64,000 bases of DNA from Chamaecrista fasciculata (Eukaryota > Streptophyta > Magnoliopsida > Fabales > Fabaceae), in assembly GCA_003254925.1 (NCBI GenBank), contig QANZ01026932.1, positions 206,085 to 270,084 of the forward strand, in the 5' to 3' direction. The notes under the pieces are model-generated. The model had not been told where the DNA came from. It did no database searches and saw only the letters and a program-made list of their open reading frames with translations. Below are positions 1 to 12,988 of this stretch, one piece after another. Each line of letters opens with the position of its first letter. Position 1 is the first letter of the stretch. Both the position numbers and the translations under genes were made by a program.

Positions 1-3000
1 GCAATGGGCAGTCCTTAGGATTCTTTAATTGGTTGGTAGGAAAAGAATGCCTACATATTCAAGGTAACAGGTTGAACAAACTTGTTATCAATATGTAGAT
101 TTTCGATGGATTTACTAACAAAAGAAATATACAAAGAGATTGAATAATTATTTTACATTTTACAGGTTTTCTATAGCTTTTGTTACCAAGTTCTTCAGTC
201 TGTCTTGTCATTTATGTTTTGAGGATATGTTAACCTTCAACTAGTTATACTTTCTTTCCTCTCAAATAGTTTTTTTTTACAAAAAAAATTAATGTAGATT
301 TAGGTAGGACAAAAAAACAGCAAAACTACAAATAGAGCCCATGCAATAGAGACATAGGACATTCATGAAGGATACACACTCAACCAAAGTAAATCAAATA
401 TTTAAAAAATAAATCAAGGGCTGAGAGTAAACTATTTACCAATTAACTTTAGATCAGACTCTGTGGTCGGGCCAGCCTCAAAAGAGCTACTGGATACATG
501 ACATAAAGCTGATGCCCAAATGGCCATGCCTCCCTTTTCACCCTTCTCCAGAACACTCTCCACAGTATCAGGATAACACAAATAGCATGAGGATATTGCA
601 AGCAATAAAGGATTCCACAGTGGGGATGGCTTGCTTTGAACTTCTTTAAAGCGAGAGAAGGCTGCCCGACTAAAAGACACAGCCATTAACTGCTTTACAC
701 TTTCTGTTTCGAGGGAGTAGGTTGGACAATGTAATAGTATATGAACACAAGAGCATGCCCTCCATGTCGCTGAAGGATATTGCAAAATAGCCTCACTGAT
801 GAAAGCACAAATGCTCTCTATGATTGAACGTTCAGGTACAGGAGGAGCTGGAGGGGATGGCATTTGTTTCACAAGAAAGTTTTTCAGCCGATACCTCTGG
901 TCTAGTTTGACAACTTCCTTAATGCAATCAAAAATTGAAAAATCCTCTGATTCCTCCCATGCATGCCATTCTGCAATCATATCAGCCCAAACTGATAGCA
1001 ACTCTAATACTTTAAGTTCTTGAATCATGTGATTTCCAGTAATAGATAGCATAACCAATCGTAGTAGTGTTGACAAATCTTCAATACACGATGAAGGGAT
1101 AGAATGCTGGCCTTGTTGATCCTTATCAGATTCAAGATAACTATTGTAAGACATTTTTCAATAAGATGATAAAAAATGTTCAAATATAATGCAAAATATT
1201 TGATTAAGTAAAGGCATCCATCATCAGACAACAATAATATGGATAAAAAAAAAAGTATCAGTCTCAAAGTGAGTTTTGTAAAATTTAAATTTTGGTATAT
1301 TAAGGGAAGGAATTATAAAAGTGATAAAGATTGATCTGTTATTTTAGATGGAACGGAAGGATTGATCCTTCTATACCATATTTGAACTCAAAACGTATTT
1401 GATCACTAAAACCAGTGAACATTATACTTGTTACATCTAAGTTCCTGCTAGATTCTAGAATAGTACGGAAACATACAGTAAAGGTTTACTAACATATTAA
1501 CATCCTGAAAATTTAAAAATTTATTAACATCACATAAGCCACGCAGGGTTTCTCTCGATTATTACCATACTGTTTGAGTCCATATATACCTCAATTTTGA
1601 AGTTTCACCTTTCCATCAAATTACAAGGAACAAGTGGCCCTAAGAATATGACAACATGAAAAATAGCTAAACGTGATGCTCTTTCAATATATAACATCAT
1701 CGCATCCAGAAATATAGTATATACCAATAATGACATAAATAAAGCCAGGCTTTAAAAGAGTCATAAGTTCATCATACGTGGAAAAAAAATAAATATGAAA
1801 ACTCTGAATTTGAAGAGTGCATGCTGCATGCCACATATGAACATTAAGAGCTTGACATATATATATATATATGAAAATACTCGGGCATTTTAAAGACAAA
1901 AACGAAGCCTTTGCAACATTGAGTGATATTACAAAACAGAGCCTTTATCAAACCCATTTATATTTCTTCTTTTTTTTCATTTGGAACATAAAACTAAAAA
2001 AATCAAAGTTGAATCCAATTATGAAAGCCAACTAAACTGACCAGTTTGTAGAGAGGCACAAGCCAAGCCTGCTGCAAGAGTTCAGCAAAGGCTCTACCCA
2101 TTGAAACCTGACCAGCAGCCCATTCTTCATTAGACAGATTTGATTCTGATTCTGATTCTTCAGGTTTAGAGCTTTCCCAAGTCTGAGCCATCACTGCCAG
2201 TGCTGCAAATGCCTGTATAACCACCTATTGCAGATACTAAGGTTAAAAGTAGTACCTCACCTACCATTAAGTATGAATGTCTTGTATCCTTATTTCAATT
2301 TAATAGTCAAGTTATAGAAAATCCTTTTATCAAAGGTAATGCATAAGTGATAGGAAGTGGATCCTCTGAATTTTCACTCTGCATTTTTGGTATATTTTAG
2401 AGAGATAGAGTTAGAGAGAAAAAAGTGTGGGTGCCACAAAATAATAAATGCATGGGACCCACACTTTCTCTCTCTACCTCTTCCTTTATCTCTTCAAAAT
2501 GCACAAAAAAATGCAGAGGATCTGGATCCATCAGTGGTAACAATTTCAGAACAGACAGGAATAACAGACAACATCCTCTAAATACATGTTCAGCAGTCAG
2601 AGAATCTAATTAACATAATATAAAACACCATGATGCACAAGATAACTAGACAAATACATCCGTGAAGGACCAAAATTGTTGAAATCATTTCTACCACTGA
2701 GGCAGTCTCTTCTACATTGAACTGATAAGAGAAAGGGTGTGTGCAGATGGATTAATACCAAAAACACACATTTCAGCAGAAACAACTTCACAAAAAAGAA
2801 AAGGAGATTCAGAAATGGCTACCATACAAAGAGTAAGTTTGCAAAGCATAAGGTATACTGGGCTTAAAGTTACACAAAACTAAAATCTATAAATTCCCAA
2901 GTATAGAAACCAATTAGATTCAGATGTTTTATTTTTTACTTTTTTCAAAAAGCACCCATTAGCATATTCAGAATAAATATTAATACACATTTATGTGACT

Positions 3001-6000
3001 GATATAGTTAGAGGAATAACCAGTAGAAATGACTACCATCCAACAATCCAGCAAGAAAGATCTGTACAAACCTGGGGCCAAGGCTCCAGATCGGGAGTTA
3101 AGCATTTTGTGACAGCACCAACTAGTGATGAGACAATATATGGGATATGGGCTGCAACTTTCTCATCTCCAGTTTCCACTACAGAACTAAGAAGCTGATA
3201 TAAGATGGAGCTCTCACCATCATCATTTCCAATGTTTCCAATTATTACTTGGAGAACGGGTAGCCACTCGGGTGGCATATAGTCATTCTGAAAAGAAGAG
3301 AAATACAAGCTAGGTGACAAGTCTGAACAAGATTACACAAATTGTGCTCACAGTGAAACAGGGATCTAGAAAATGACATCAATGAGTGTAGCAATTGCCC
3401 CTGCAGCAGAAACCCGCACAGGATAGAAAGATGTATCCTGCTTATCTGGCATGATCAATGCCTTGACCAATTTAGAATATACATCAGCACTCATCTCCTG
3501 AAATGACATAGAAACCAAGTAGGGTCTATTTAAGAATGTCTTCAAGATTAATATAATGCAAGTCACCAAAAAGTGTAATGCAACACTGTATTTGAAACAC
3601 AAATGAAATTCTTATGATTGCTTGATTGAGAAGTTGTCTTACGTCTGGTAGACAGGAGCCTAGTTCTCCAAGCACCCAGTTTGCATTTGCAACCAAGTAT
3701 GGAATGGACACAGCTATTGTATACAATGGTAGAATCCGTGTTTGAACAAGATTTATCACATAATCAGGTTCTTGCTCCCTTAAAAACTGTATAAGCAAAA
3801 GCCAAACTTCAATTTTCTATTGTAAATCTGAATCCAAAAATCTGATGGCTGAATGAATGGATTGTAAGATGTCCTTACATCTTGTAAGCCACCATATGCC
3901 ATCAAAACGCCAAAGTAACTGCCATGGTCGATGTCATAACAAGAAAAAAAAATAAGTGTTGATAAAAAAAATTCTAAAAAACAATATAATAATAAAAGTG
4001 GTAGATTGAAAAAATTCTAACATAATAGTAACAGTGAAAGCAGGAGCAAAAGATGAGGGACAAAAATGAAAAGGAAGTAAGCTAAGAATGCAGGCAGAAT
4101 AATTAATGTTCCACCCAGAAAATCATATTGATAAAAGTATAATATATATATCAGTGTCCCTTGGTAATAGGAGAGGAGTAAAGCATAAAGAAAAAGATCA
4201 GGAGTATGAAGCACATAAGCAACACAATAAAATAAATATAACACATCACATGGCTATAATCTCAGTTGATTATATTGAGCCAAATATATCCTTATCTAAA
4301 ACTGGTTCAAAAGAATAAAGATAAAGCACACTTTTCATATCTATTCTAACCCTTCTCCCGTGAGGCAGCTAAATAATTATAATAAAAGTAAAAAAAGTCT
4401 ATATTAGCTATTGATTTGATGGTAGTGGTACCAAACAATTTCAATAACTTGACATGCATAAATATGTAAAGAATTTTAAAAAAAACTCACTTATTCAGGA
4501 TATTATTTTGAGGCCAACTGGCATCAGAAGGAATGGGAAATTTAGACAAAAAAGGAAGCACCAAAAGTTCCCCCATGGAGCGGTGCTGACTGCTCCTCTT
4601 GTTCTTTTCACCTTTTTTACGCTTGGTTGAAGCTGATAAGCCATCACTAGAAGCTACAACTGGAGGCCCCTGCACAAGTTAATGACAAAATGAACTAAAG
4701 TAATAAGAAAGAGGCATAGTCCAATAAGCTTTCAAGTAGCAACCTTTGACATTGAAATAACACCAAGTAAGTTGATTGCACTTTTTCTGGCTGTGAACAA
4801 ATCCTCTCTCCATCCAGAAATTTCATCCTGAATTTGAAAAAACAAAAGGTTCAGAAATAACTAGAAAAAAAATGCGAGCAATGACACAAAGATCATTAGT
4901 TTTCATACAATATCTGATGGAAGATTCTTTCGTAGATACTCATCTGCATCTTCTTCCCACTCAGACATATCCTGTGTAAAACAGTTTCATCATAAACTCA
5001 GAAATGTTGATGTTAAGCAACTCAATTTCATCAAATTAAGAATACAGTAATATCAGGAAAGTTTACATGTATCCCTCAAGATTTTAAAGATTTCTAACCT
5101 TCTCATTCATTACCAATGCTGGAAAGATTGCAGAATCCAACAAAGTCATAAAATGTGGTGAAACTAGCCGCCATCCCTGCAGCCATTTGAAATTGAACCT
5201 TATAAAAATTGTATATTTTGATGATTATAAAGACTACCAAATAGTGGGCATCTAGGTTGCGCTGGCACGGGTATGAAATACGGCAAATTTAAAATAAAAT
5301 CGGGGTACAGGTAATAGCATAATATTTATATAGAATGAAAAAAATATGTCACATATACTTTTTTTAATTTATGTCATAGATATAGGCGTAGCCAGCCAAA
5401 ACGTCATACCAGTGCTTCATGGGTAGGCATCCTAAAATTTGAAATTCATATTTTCAAGTAACTGTAATTCACTATTCTAAATAAACACTTGCAAATATAA
5501 AAATTACTATGAGGAAACCTACCGGTCCTGTCTCCAGTACATGTGAAATCACATCAAATCCCAAGGACAATATCCTCTCCGACAGGAAATCAAGTTTCTG
5601 CAAAAGAAGAATAGCTGCTTAAATTTGTCATCGCAAAAAATGCAGGAAACACAACAGTAAATAGCAGGGAAACTCAAGTACAGAACCATATAAAAGATTG
5701 TCAAAGAAACAGTTTTCAAAGCAGTAACACCAAGATATTGATAGGAGAAGATTTGATGGTTGTAATATAAAATAGTGGTGGGTTGACTATATATCAAGGA
5801 AGCCTATCACAAGTAACAACAATAGAACTTTGGCACTGGAAACACATCAGAACAGCCATTGTTCAAGGCTTCAAGCAAATTACTAAGCAAGTAATAACAG
5901 GAAAATAGAAAAATAATCTTACACTGATATTTTTGCTTAACTTAACAACGTTTAGAACAGACTTTATGATTTCTGGCATCAACCTGAAAATGAAAGGGAT

Positions 6001-6520
6001 ATATTTCAATATATGATGACAAAAATAATTACATGCAAAGGCAACAATTTTAAGCGCTATATTACTTATCAGAATGCTTCCTGTGCCGGGTGATAAGGGA
6101 AGAGAAAATATGCAAACTTCTTTTTCCTGTCTTTAATCTTGTCAAATGTGCATCTTCTTGAGTAACCGCACAATCAAGGCTTAGAGAATCCAAAATGCTA
6201 ATTAAGTCACGACTGAATGAAGGCAGTAGAGGAACTAAGGTAGATGGCATGTAGGACCTTATCTACAAGAGTTTCAAATACTTAATAATAGAATAGAAGA
6301 AAAGGAAGTCAAAACAATAGCAGTAATGCAGCATACCAAAAATCAATCTCATAAAAAGCTTGAAGCCCAAAAGGAAAAAGAACAAACATCAGCTAAATTT
6401 ATAAATCAGATACCATGAAACAACAGAGAAAACTAAATCTCATAAAAGCTAATATTAAACTTTTGAGCATGCAAGAATTATTGGCTCAAGAGAAACTCAT
6501 AACAATTGCACAAGCAGGGT

Positions 6521-6554
<34 letters not shown>

Positions 6555-8479
6555 AAAGACAGCAGCAACAGTTGATGCTCATCTATTTGAGTTTTGTGAT
6601 CAAGATTAAACTAGTATCAGTTTTTGAATCTTAAGAACCAACCCAACATGTAGCAATGAGGACTTATTATGCATAAATAAACTATACCAAAAATAGCATA
6701 AATAACACATGTAATGCAACCAGAAGATGACAAATACAGAATGTCATTACAAGTAAAGACCAAATAACTTGTAGAATTCAGCGCCACCTTAATTAATATT
6801 TCATAGATCAATGCAATACTCATTAATATATTTTAGTACATCCTATATACCGATGTCAAACCAACACTTACAGCAAAATGTAGGCATTTGCATACAGTGA
6901 GAAGAATTTTCTCTGTTTCTATATCTGCTCTGTCACGAATAGCTAAAGCCTGATCCATGCACCACAAAATACTCAGATGTGAAGCAAATGAGGTATGGAA
7001 AGAAAAGCAAAAAAAGAAAGACACAATACCTTGCCAACAAATTGATGGAACACAGCAAGCAAAGGCACAAGAATTTCAACGGCTATAAGCTCCAGCTGTT
7101 GTGGTACTGGCTCCTTGGCAACTTTAGGATTCAGAAAATACTGTAAAATGAAATATTGGAATTTCTATAAAAGACAAAACAACCAAAGAACACCAATACA
7201 TGATTTTTACTTACAACTTCACATTTTTTCATATTTCAGATAGATCTCATCAGATACAAGGTTTTATACAAAATCTAGGAAGTTCATGTGTTCATCAAGA
7301 AACAAGCCAACATTAGAGCTCAGATAATAGCTAAATGGGATTGATGCAGATGCATGAAATAAATTAAAACGAGTATTTGACATCATATACAAATTCAAAC
7401 AATTAGAGAAAATTTAGCATAAATATGTTGATTGATATTTGACATCTACTAATCATCATTACACTTAAACTAAGGTTCTATCACAGGCTAACAGCCTAAC
7501 ACGCCTATTATTAGATTTAAATCAAATTGTGACTGAATTTTTTTTTCTAATTTAAGTTTATTGTACAAGATGCAATATTAAACAAAATAGCAGATACAAA
7601 AAACATGTTAGCAAAGATATTGAATACCTGGAAAGGTCTAAGGAGTGCATGAAGAACAGTAAGGGCATTAATGGTCTTCCACTTAGAGTTTGAACTGTTA
7701 ACAAGGTTACTATTTTGAAAAGCAGAACGCAGATTAGGTACAAGCTCTGGCCAAAAATCCTTCTTAACAAACTCAGCAACAGCAACTTCCCGGAACTGCC
7801 GCCAAAGTACAATTCAGATACATAAAAGCAATCTAACAAAAAATGCAACAAACAAACACCAGTGTAGTAAATAAAACCAACTATACATACTACTTCAACT
7901 AAAATTCTCAGAACCGAAGGTTCGACTTGAAGCAATGCTTGAATCAGCTGATCCTTGAACTCCTTGCTGACCTTTGAAGATGCATCGTCACTCCCAATGT
8001 TCCGCCTAGTGAAGTTCTTCAGGTATGCGGCAGCAGAAATATTGAGACCTTCATTTTCTTCTCCTGTACATACGCAACAAAAATAATTCAGATTGAGAAA
8101 AGGAGCAAACGGATCGATAATATACAGGCTTAAGAGAGGAATTACAGGAAGTGAAAATTCCACATATTAAAATTCGATTCAGGTCCAATCCAGCTGCTCA
8201 AAAGCAGTGACCACTGACCATAGCCCGATTTAAGAAAAAAAAAACAAATGAAATTTGAATTAAACATACCGGTAGCATGAATAGCTTAATAATAAAATTA
8301 TGAAGTTCGAAATTCAGAAAATGAAGTGAGAAAACACCTGTGGCTATGGAAAGGAGATAGAATGGAAAGTTTGGATGAACAGAGAGGCGATCGAGCGAAT
8401 CGGTGGCGACACGAACGGCGTTGTCGTCGTGACCGAGCGTCTGTTGAAGCAGCTGAGCGATCTGAGTAACCTCATCCAT
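1..8479 (-). CDS. Importin-beta family nuclear transport receptor (At3g17340-like), 3' end off the window
   Basis: Karyopherin/importin-beta type ARM/HEAT protein, expected to carry cargo through nuclear pores with Ran; the cargo is unknown. The first in-frame ATG is at 8479 (MDEVTQIAQLLQQTL). Coding exons read on the minus strand: 8479-8338, 8063-7891, 7795-7628, 7140-7030, 6949-6872, 6262-6066, 5983-5923, 5597-5523, 5176-5099, 4971-4909, 4827-4744, 4669-4491, 3918-3879, 3786-3643, 3497-3378, 3287-3072, 2224-2042 and about 1121-440. Phases agree throughout and give about 931 residues. An importin-beta N-terminal region (AAAYLKNFTRRN) is followed by helical repeats with no recognisable catalytic motif. 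The last visible exon ends in a phase-1 donor at 440, so further exons lie left of base 1. Two sites are weak: the donor after LID (GTCATT, 3377) and the acceptor of the last visible exon. The family call is sure; the exact orthologue is inferred from gene order. Confidence 0.85.
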
Positions 8480-8581
8480 GTTCTCCGATCGGTTACTGCT
8501 GCTGCAACTATGGTTTCCCAAAAAACCCTAGTGTCATTCAGATGCTGTTGGCGGGAAAACTTGCATAGACGCGGGGAGATA

Positions 8582-8589
8582 TTTATATA
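8582..8589 (-). promoter_or_regulatory. TATA box of the importin-like gene
   Basis: TATATAAA read on the minus strand, about 103 bases upstream of the importin ATG at 8479. A start site about 30 bases downstream would give a leader of roughly 75 bases. Confidence 0.55.
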
Positions 8590-8667
8590 GCGCATCCGTA
8601 AAGTTTTGGAATGGTTTTAGGCTTTTAGCCTTTAGAATGATGATACAACTTATTACTGAAAAATGAG

Positions 8668-8674
8668 AAAAAAA
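8668..8674 (-). terminator. Pol III oligo-T terminator of tRNA-Ala
   Basis: Seven T residues on the minus strand, beginning 7 bases past the discriminator base of the tRNA. This is the normal Pol III stop signal. Confidence 0.75.
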
Positions 8675-8680
8675 TATACA

Positions 8681-8753
8681 TGGAGATGCGGGGTATCGAA
8701 CCCCGTACCTCTCGCATGCAAAGCGAGCGCTCTACCGTTTGAGCTACATCCCC
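8681..8753 (-). tRNA. tRNA-Ala (anticodon UGC)
   Basis: The 73-base minus-strand gene folds into a full cloverleaf. The acceptor arm is GGGGATG/CATCTCC with discriminator A. The anticodon stem CTCGC/GCGAG holds loop TTTGCAT, so the anticodon is UGC (plus-strand gca at 8718-8720). The T arm is CGGGG-TTCGATA-CCCCG. The acceptor stem has the G3:U70 wobble pair that defines tRNA-Ala identity. Internal A and B boxes (TAGCTCAAACGG and GGTTCGATACC) are present, so it looks functional. No intron. Confidence 0.95.
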
Positions 8754-8818
8754 AATTCGGGACATCGGCATTAATCTGTTTCCATAACTATATATGCACC
8801 GTTTGCCGCATTCAAAAA

Positions 8819-9258
8819 GCAGAAGATAATAATAATATAAGGCCTGTTTGGAGACTCTCAATCCCAATCTCATCTCATCTCAACATCATCTCATGTTAGA
8901 ATTGAATGAACATTACTGGTTCAATGTTTGGTGGAGCCTTCATCTCATCTCATCTCATTCATATCATCATCTCATCCACAACATTATCTCATTTTCTCTT
9001 ACATTTATTAAACTATCCCTACTTATATACCTATACAGTTAAGCAGAAGATAATAATAATATAAGGCCTATTTGGAGCCTCTCAATCCCAATCTCATCTC
9101 ATCTCAACATCATCTCATGTTAGAATTGAATAAACATTACTGGTTGAATGTTTGGTGGAGCCTTCATCTCATCTCATCTCATTTATATCATCATCTCATC
9201 CACAACATCATCTCATTTTCTCTTACATTTATTAAATTATCCCTACTCATATACCTAT
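8819..9258. repeat. Direct tandem duplication, 224-bp period, ATCTCATCTCA-rich
   Basis: The segment starting GCAGAAGATAATAATAATAT at 8819 is repeated almost exactly from 9043. Each unit contains GGCCTGTTTGG followed by ATCTCATCTCA tracts. Open frames here (LISSQHHLM, HLISSH) are low-complexity shadows repeated with the same 224-base spacing. It forms the left edge of the larger repeat block to 10826. Confidence 0.85.
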
Positions 9259-9510
9259 AATTACTTATACTCTAATACAAATATTAAAAAAAAACAATTA
9301 GGCAAAATAGTAATTTTACATACCCTCATTTATTACGGTTATAATTTTTTCTTTCTATCTATCATTTCTTATCAATTTTTTTTCTTTTTCACTTACACCT
9401 CTCTCCTTCTTTCACACATGCATCTCTCTCTCCAATGTATATAAAGAAATATATTATTATATATATATATTATATTATATCTCTCTCTCACTCTTTCTCT
9501 CATTCTCAAT

Positions 9511-9546
<36 letters not shown>

Positions 9547-10826
9547 GCTATATATTGTATTATATATATATATATTTATATTAACTTAATTAAACAAAAA
9601 TTATTTTTGTCATTTGCAATGTTGTTATTTTTTTAGTCCCAATATTCTTCTATTTTCGTTACAATATTCTTTTCACTTTTATAAGCATTTTGATCCTTAA
9701 ACTATGAGCTCAATTTCTTTGACTCCTAAAACTATTTTTTGTTTAGTTTCTTTTCCTCAAACTATGCTATTAGTTTCATTTTGGTCTTCAAACTATTTTT
9801 TGTTNNNNNNNNNNNNNNNNNNNNNNNNNNNNNNNNNNNNNNNNNNNNNNNNNNNNNNNNNNNNNNNNNNNNNNNNNNNNNNNNNNNNNNNNNNNNNNNN
9901 NNNNNNNNNNNNNNNNNNNNNNNNNNNNNNNNNNNNNNNNNNNNNNNNNNNNNNNNNNNNNNNNNNNNNNNNNNNNNNNNNNNNNNNNNNNNNNNNNNNN
10001 NNNNNNNNNTTTTTTCAATATATTTTATGAAGTTTTGTGTAAAAATTAAAAGGAGTTAAAATAATTTTTTATCTTCCCATTTGTTGGCATTGTTGCTAGT
10101 CTGATCCTTAAACTATGAGATTAGTTTCGTTTCAGTAATAAAACTATTTCTGGTCTTATTTTGTTTATCAAACTACGAGATTAATTATGGACCGATTCAT
10201 TGGATCGATACAAAGTTGTGGAGCAAATTGTATGTTTACAATAATTTTCATGTTATTTGCATTATAGTCCCCAAACTATTGTTTATTATTTTTTGGTCGT
10301 TGAATTTCATAAATAGACCCGATTATTGATGGTTGGGATTTTCTACGGGCCCCGAGTTATCATTTACACATGTTACGGATCGATTAATTGGACCGATTCA
10401 AATTTATGCACCAAATTGTAATCTTAAAATAAATATAATATTATTTTCATTTTGGTCCATCATCTCATTCAATGAGATGAACCCTAAACCCTTCATCTAA
10501 AAATATCTCATCCTCACGCTTTCCAATATCATCTCATCTCAATATTATTCCACTCAAACCACAACCAAATACCTATCATCTCATCTCATTATCTCCATTT
10601 CATTTCATTATTTCTTACCATTTACACCCCTGTACAAATTAAAAAAAATCCATAAACCTATTTCACCTAACCATCATTTCATACTTTTTTAAATAATTTC
10701 ACACCCTATTTAACATCATTTTCTCTCAAATTATCCGAACATCAATACATCATCTCATCTCATCCTATTATAAGATCATCTCATCTCAACATCTAAGATG
10801 AGATTGGATTGAGCTCTCAGCCTCTC
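8841..10826. repeat. ATCTC-rich transposon-derived block with degenerate inverted ends and an assembly gap
   Basis: The left end carries CTCAATCCCAATCTCATC near 8858. The right end carries the inverse, GATGAGATTGGATTGAG, near 10796-10812. Further ATCTCATCTCA tracts lie at 10500-10800. The interior has imprecise repeats of the type CCTTAAACTATGAG (around 9690 and 10110) and AT microsatellites at 9465-9570. No coding sequence is recognisable. It looks like a non-autonomous DNA element or a nest of them; the family is unassigned. Confidence 0.45.
9805..10009. other. Assembly gap (205 N)
   Basis: A run of Ns inside the ATCTC-rich repeat block. All reading frames that cross it are artefacts. Confidence 1.
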
Positions 10827-11198
10827 ATATATACCCAGAGTAAATACACACAACAAAATACGGGTGCGGACAAAACAAAACACTTTCATGTCTTTACTCC
10901 TTCAGTCTTTATGCCTTTGATGTATAGCAGGAATCCGCGGAGAACGGACATGGAAGAGGACGCATTAGCTAAGCAGCAATTGTAGGAGCTAGCTCATTAA
11001 TCCTCATTTACTGAGATAAAAAGGAAACGAGGGTGGTCATACATACATTTTTTCACCTATATATACCACATGAAAATTGGAAATTAATCCTCATATTCTG
11101 TTCGAACGGAAGCTTTTTAGGATCACAATCATGAAATTATGTTGAATTAACCGCCGTTCTCTTTATCAAAACAGATGAAAAGATAATAACAAAATATA

Positions 11199-11541
11199 GG
11201 CCGAAGAGCACTTTTGGTCCCATAACTTTTGTTAAGGTCTCAATTTGGTCCTATAACTTTTTTTTTTACACTTTTAATTTCATATCTTTTAATTAAGTTA
11301 CAGATTTGGTCTCATATCTTTGGGTCATATTACAGAATTGATCTCATCTCTTTTGGTTAGGTTGCAGAATTGGTCTTATATTTTTGGGTCAGGTGCAGAA
11401 TTGGTCTCATATGCTTGGATTAGGTGGGACTGACGGTGAAACTTTTTACCAAGATATGGGACCAAAAGTGCACCAAAAAAAAAATTATGGAACCAAATTG
11501 AGACTTTAACAAAACGTATGAGACTAAAAGTGAATTTGACC
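11199..11541. mobile_element. Foldback MITE, 343 bp, imperfect 9-bp target duplication
   Basis: The arms are inverted copies: CACTTTTGGTCCCATAAC at the left matches the inverse of AAAGTG-type sequence at the right, and CTCAATTTGGTCC matches GGAACCAAATTGAG. The flanks are CAAAATATA (11190-11198) and TAAAATATA (11542-11550), a 9-bp duplication with one mismatch. The 9-bp size fits Mutator-type transposition. No coding capacity. Confidence 0.75.
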
Positions 11542-11639
11542 TAAAATATAACAAGAAGAACAAGAATAGTGACGAGGAAATTTTTTAAATAATAATAATA
11601 AAAAAAACAAGTCAAAGTGAATGAGAGGTGTTTCAAGAC

Positions 11640-11690
11640 CATGCAAACAAGTGTCCAAGCCATGGGAGCATGCCACGTTCTGTTCATGCA
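11640..11690 (+). promoter_or_regulatory. RY (CATGCA) motifs and ACGT element upstream of PER1
   Basis: CATGCA occurs at 11640-11645 and 11685-11690, with CCACGTTC between them at 11673-11680. RY motifs are bound by B3 factors of the ABI3/FUS3/LEC2 group in seeds, and ACGT cores by bZIP factors. The position 170-220 bases upstream of the ATG fits the known seed expression of PER1. The motifs are seen; their function is inferred. Confidence 0.5.
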
Positions 11691-11798
11691 AGCAAGTGTA
11701 GTCTCTTTATAATCTCAGTGGCACTAAACCAGGTTGATCAGTGTCTTACAGAGTTGAAATATCAGAAGAAACCAAACTAAACAAATCCAAAATCATCG

Positions 11799-11810
11799 TA
11801 TATATATATT
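11799..11810 (+). promoter_or_regulatory. TATA box of PER1
   Basis: TATATATATATT 55-65 bases upstream of the ATG at 11864, implying a short leader. Simple TA repeats are common in this DNA, so the call is moderate. Confidence 0.4.
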
Positions 11811-11863
11811 CTTGTTCTTGCAAAGTGTGAATTGTGATATATTATTATTAGGTGACTTCAAAA

Positions 11864-12916
11864 ATGCCAGGCCTTACCATCGGAGACACAATTCCTGACC
11901 TTGAAGTTGAAACCACCCATGGCAAAATCAAGCTGCATCACTTTTGTGCTGATAACTGGACCATCCTCTTCTCTCACCCAGGTGCAACAATAATTCAGTT
12001 TTTTCACATGGGTCCCATAAATTTATGTTATTTATACAATTGCTCTAATTATTATTATTATTAGGTGATTTCACCCCTGTTTGTACCACGGAGCTTGGAA
12101 AGATGGCTCAATATTCTCAGGAGTTTGCCCAACGAGGAGTGAAGCTCTTGGGTCTGTCCTGTGATGACCTGTCATCCCACTCTGAGTGGATCAAAGACGT
12201 TGAATCCTACGCTGTGAGTTTTCAGTTTTCACTTTTTAAATTTTCAGAAATCATATATATATATATAGCTTCTGGGGAGGATTTAATTCAAGTTTGTCCC
12301 TTTAAACAATTTGTGTTATGCAGGGAGGTGCCAAGGTGAACTATCCAATCATTGCAGATCCAAAGCGAGAGGTAATCAAGCAGCTTAACATGGTGGACCC
12401 AGATGAGAAAAACTCTAGTGGCAACCAGGTTCCTTCTCGTGCTCTTCATATTGTGGGTCCAGACAAGAAGGTATATATCTCTATATAACTTTAGCGAAAA
12501 CTAATCATTTGGTCCCTATGTTTTATACATAATTTCAATTTAGTCCCTATAATTTCCTTTTTTTAAAAAAAAGCCCTTATTATACTTTCTATAAATACTT
12601 AGTATTTGGTTTTTAATTTAATTTAATTTTGGGAATACACTTACATATGCATAGTTGTACTTTGCATCAGATAAAGCTGAGTTTTCTGTACCCTGCAACT
12701 ACTGGGAGGAACATGGATGAAGTAATGAGGGTGTTAGAGTCTCTGCAGAAGGCATCCAAGTTCAAGATTGCGACCCCATGCAACTGGAAACCGGGAGAGC
12801 CGGTGGTAATTTCGCCTAATGTCACTAACGAGCAAGCCAAGGACATGTTCCCACAAGGTTACAAGACTACGGATCTCCCCTCCAAGAAGGACTATTTGCG
12901 TTTCACCAACGTTTGA
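11864..12916 (+). CDS. PER1: 1-Cys peroxiredoxin (PER1, Prx6 type)
   Basis: Thiol peroxidase that reduces H2O2 and organic hydroperoxides; in plants it is a seed and embryo protein linked to dormancy and desiccation. Four exons, 11864-11981, 12065-12213, 12324-12470 and 12671-12916, give 219 residues, the normal length. The start is the ATG of [11 protein letters not shown]; an upstream in-frame GTG at 11852 is not a start. The peroxidatic cysteine is C46 in DFTPVCTTE, split by intron 1 just upstream (HPG|DFTP). No 2-Cys-type resolving cysteine motif follows, as expected for the 1-Cys class. The C-terminal domain includes [12 protein letters not shown] and ends [10 protein letters not shown]. 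The three introns are short; the last holds a scrap of TTTAGTCCCTATAA-type MITE sequence. A (TA)n tract at about 12953-12987 lies in the 3' UTR region. Confidence 0.95.
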
Positions 12917-12950
12917 TATGCTTGCTTCCTTCCTCAACTGAAGCATATGC

Positions 12951-12988
<38 letters not shown>

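Noticed and set aside
5405-5445. Possible extra importin exon (PTHEAL)
   Set aside because: In the phase set by the flanking exons it gives a stop, and joining ETGP directly to GWRLVSP works.
9704-10059. Open frames across the N gap at 9805-10009
   Set aside because: They exist only because Ns contain no stops.
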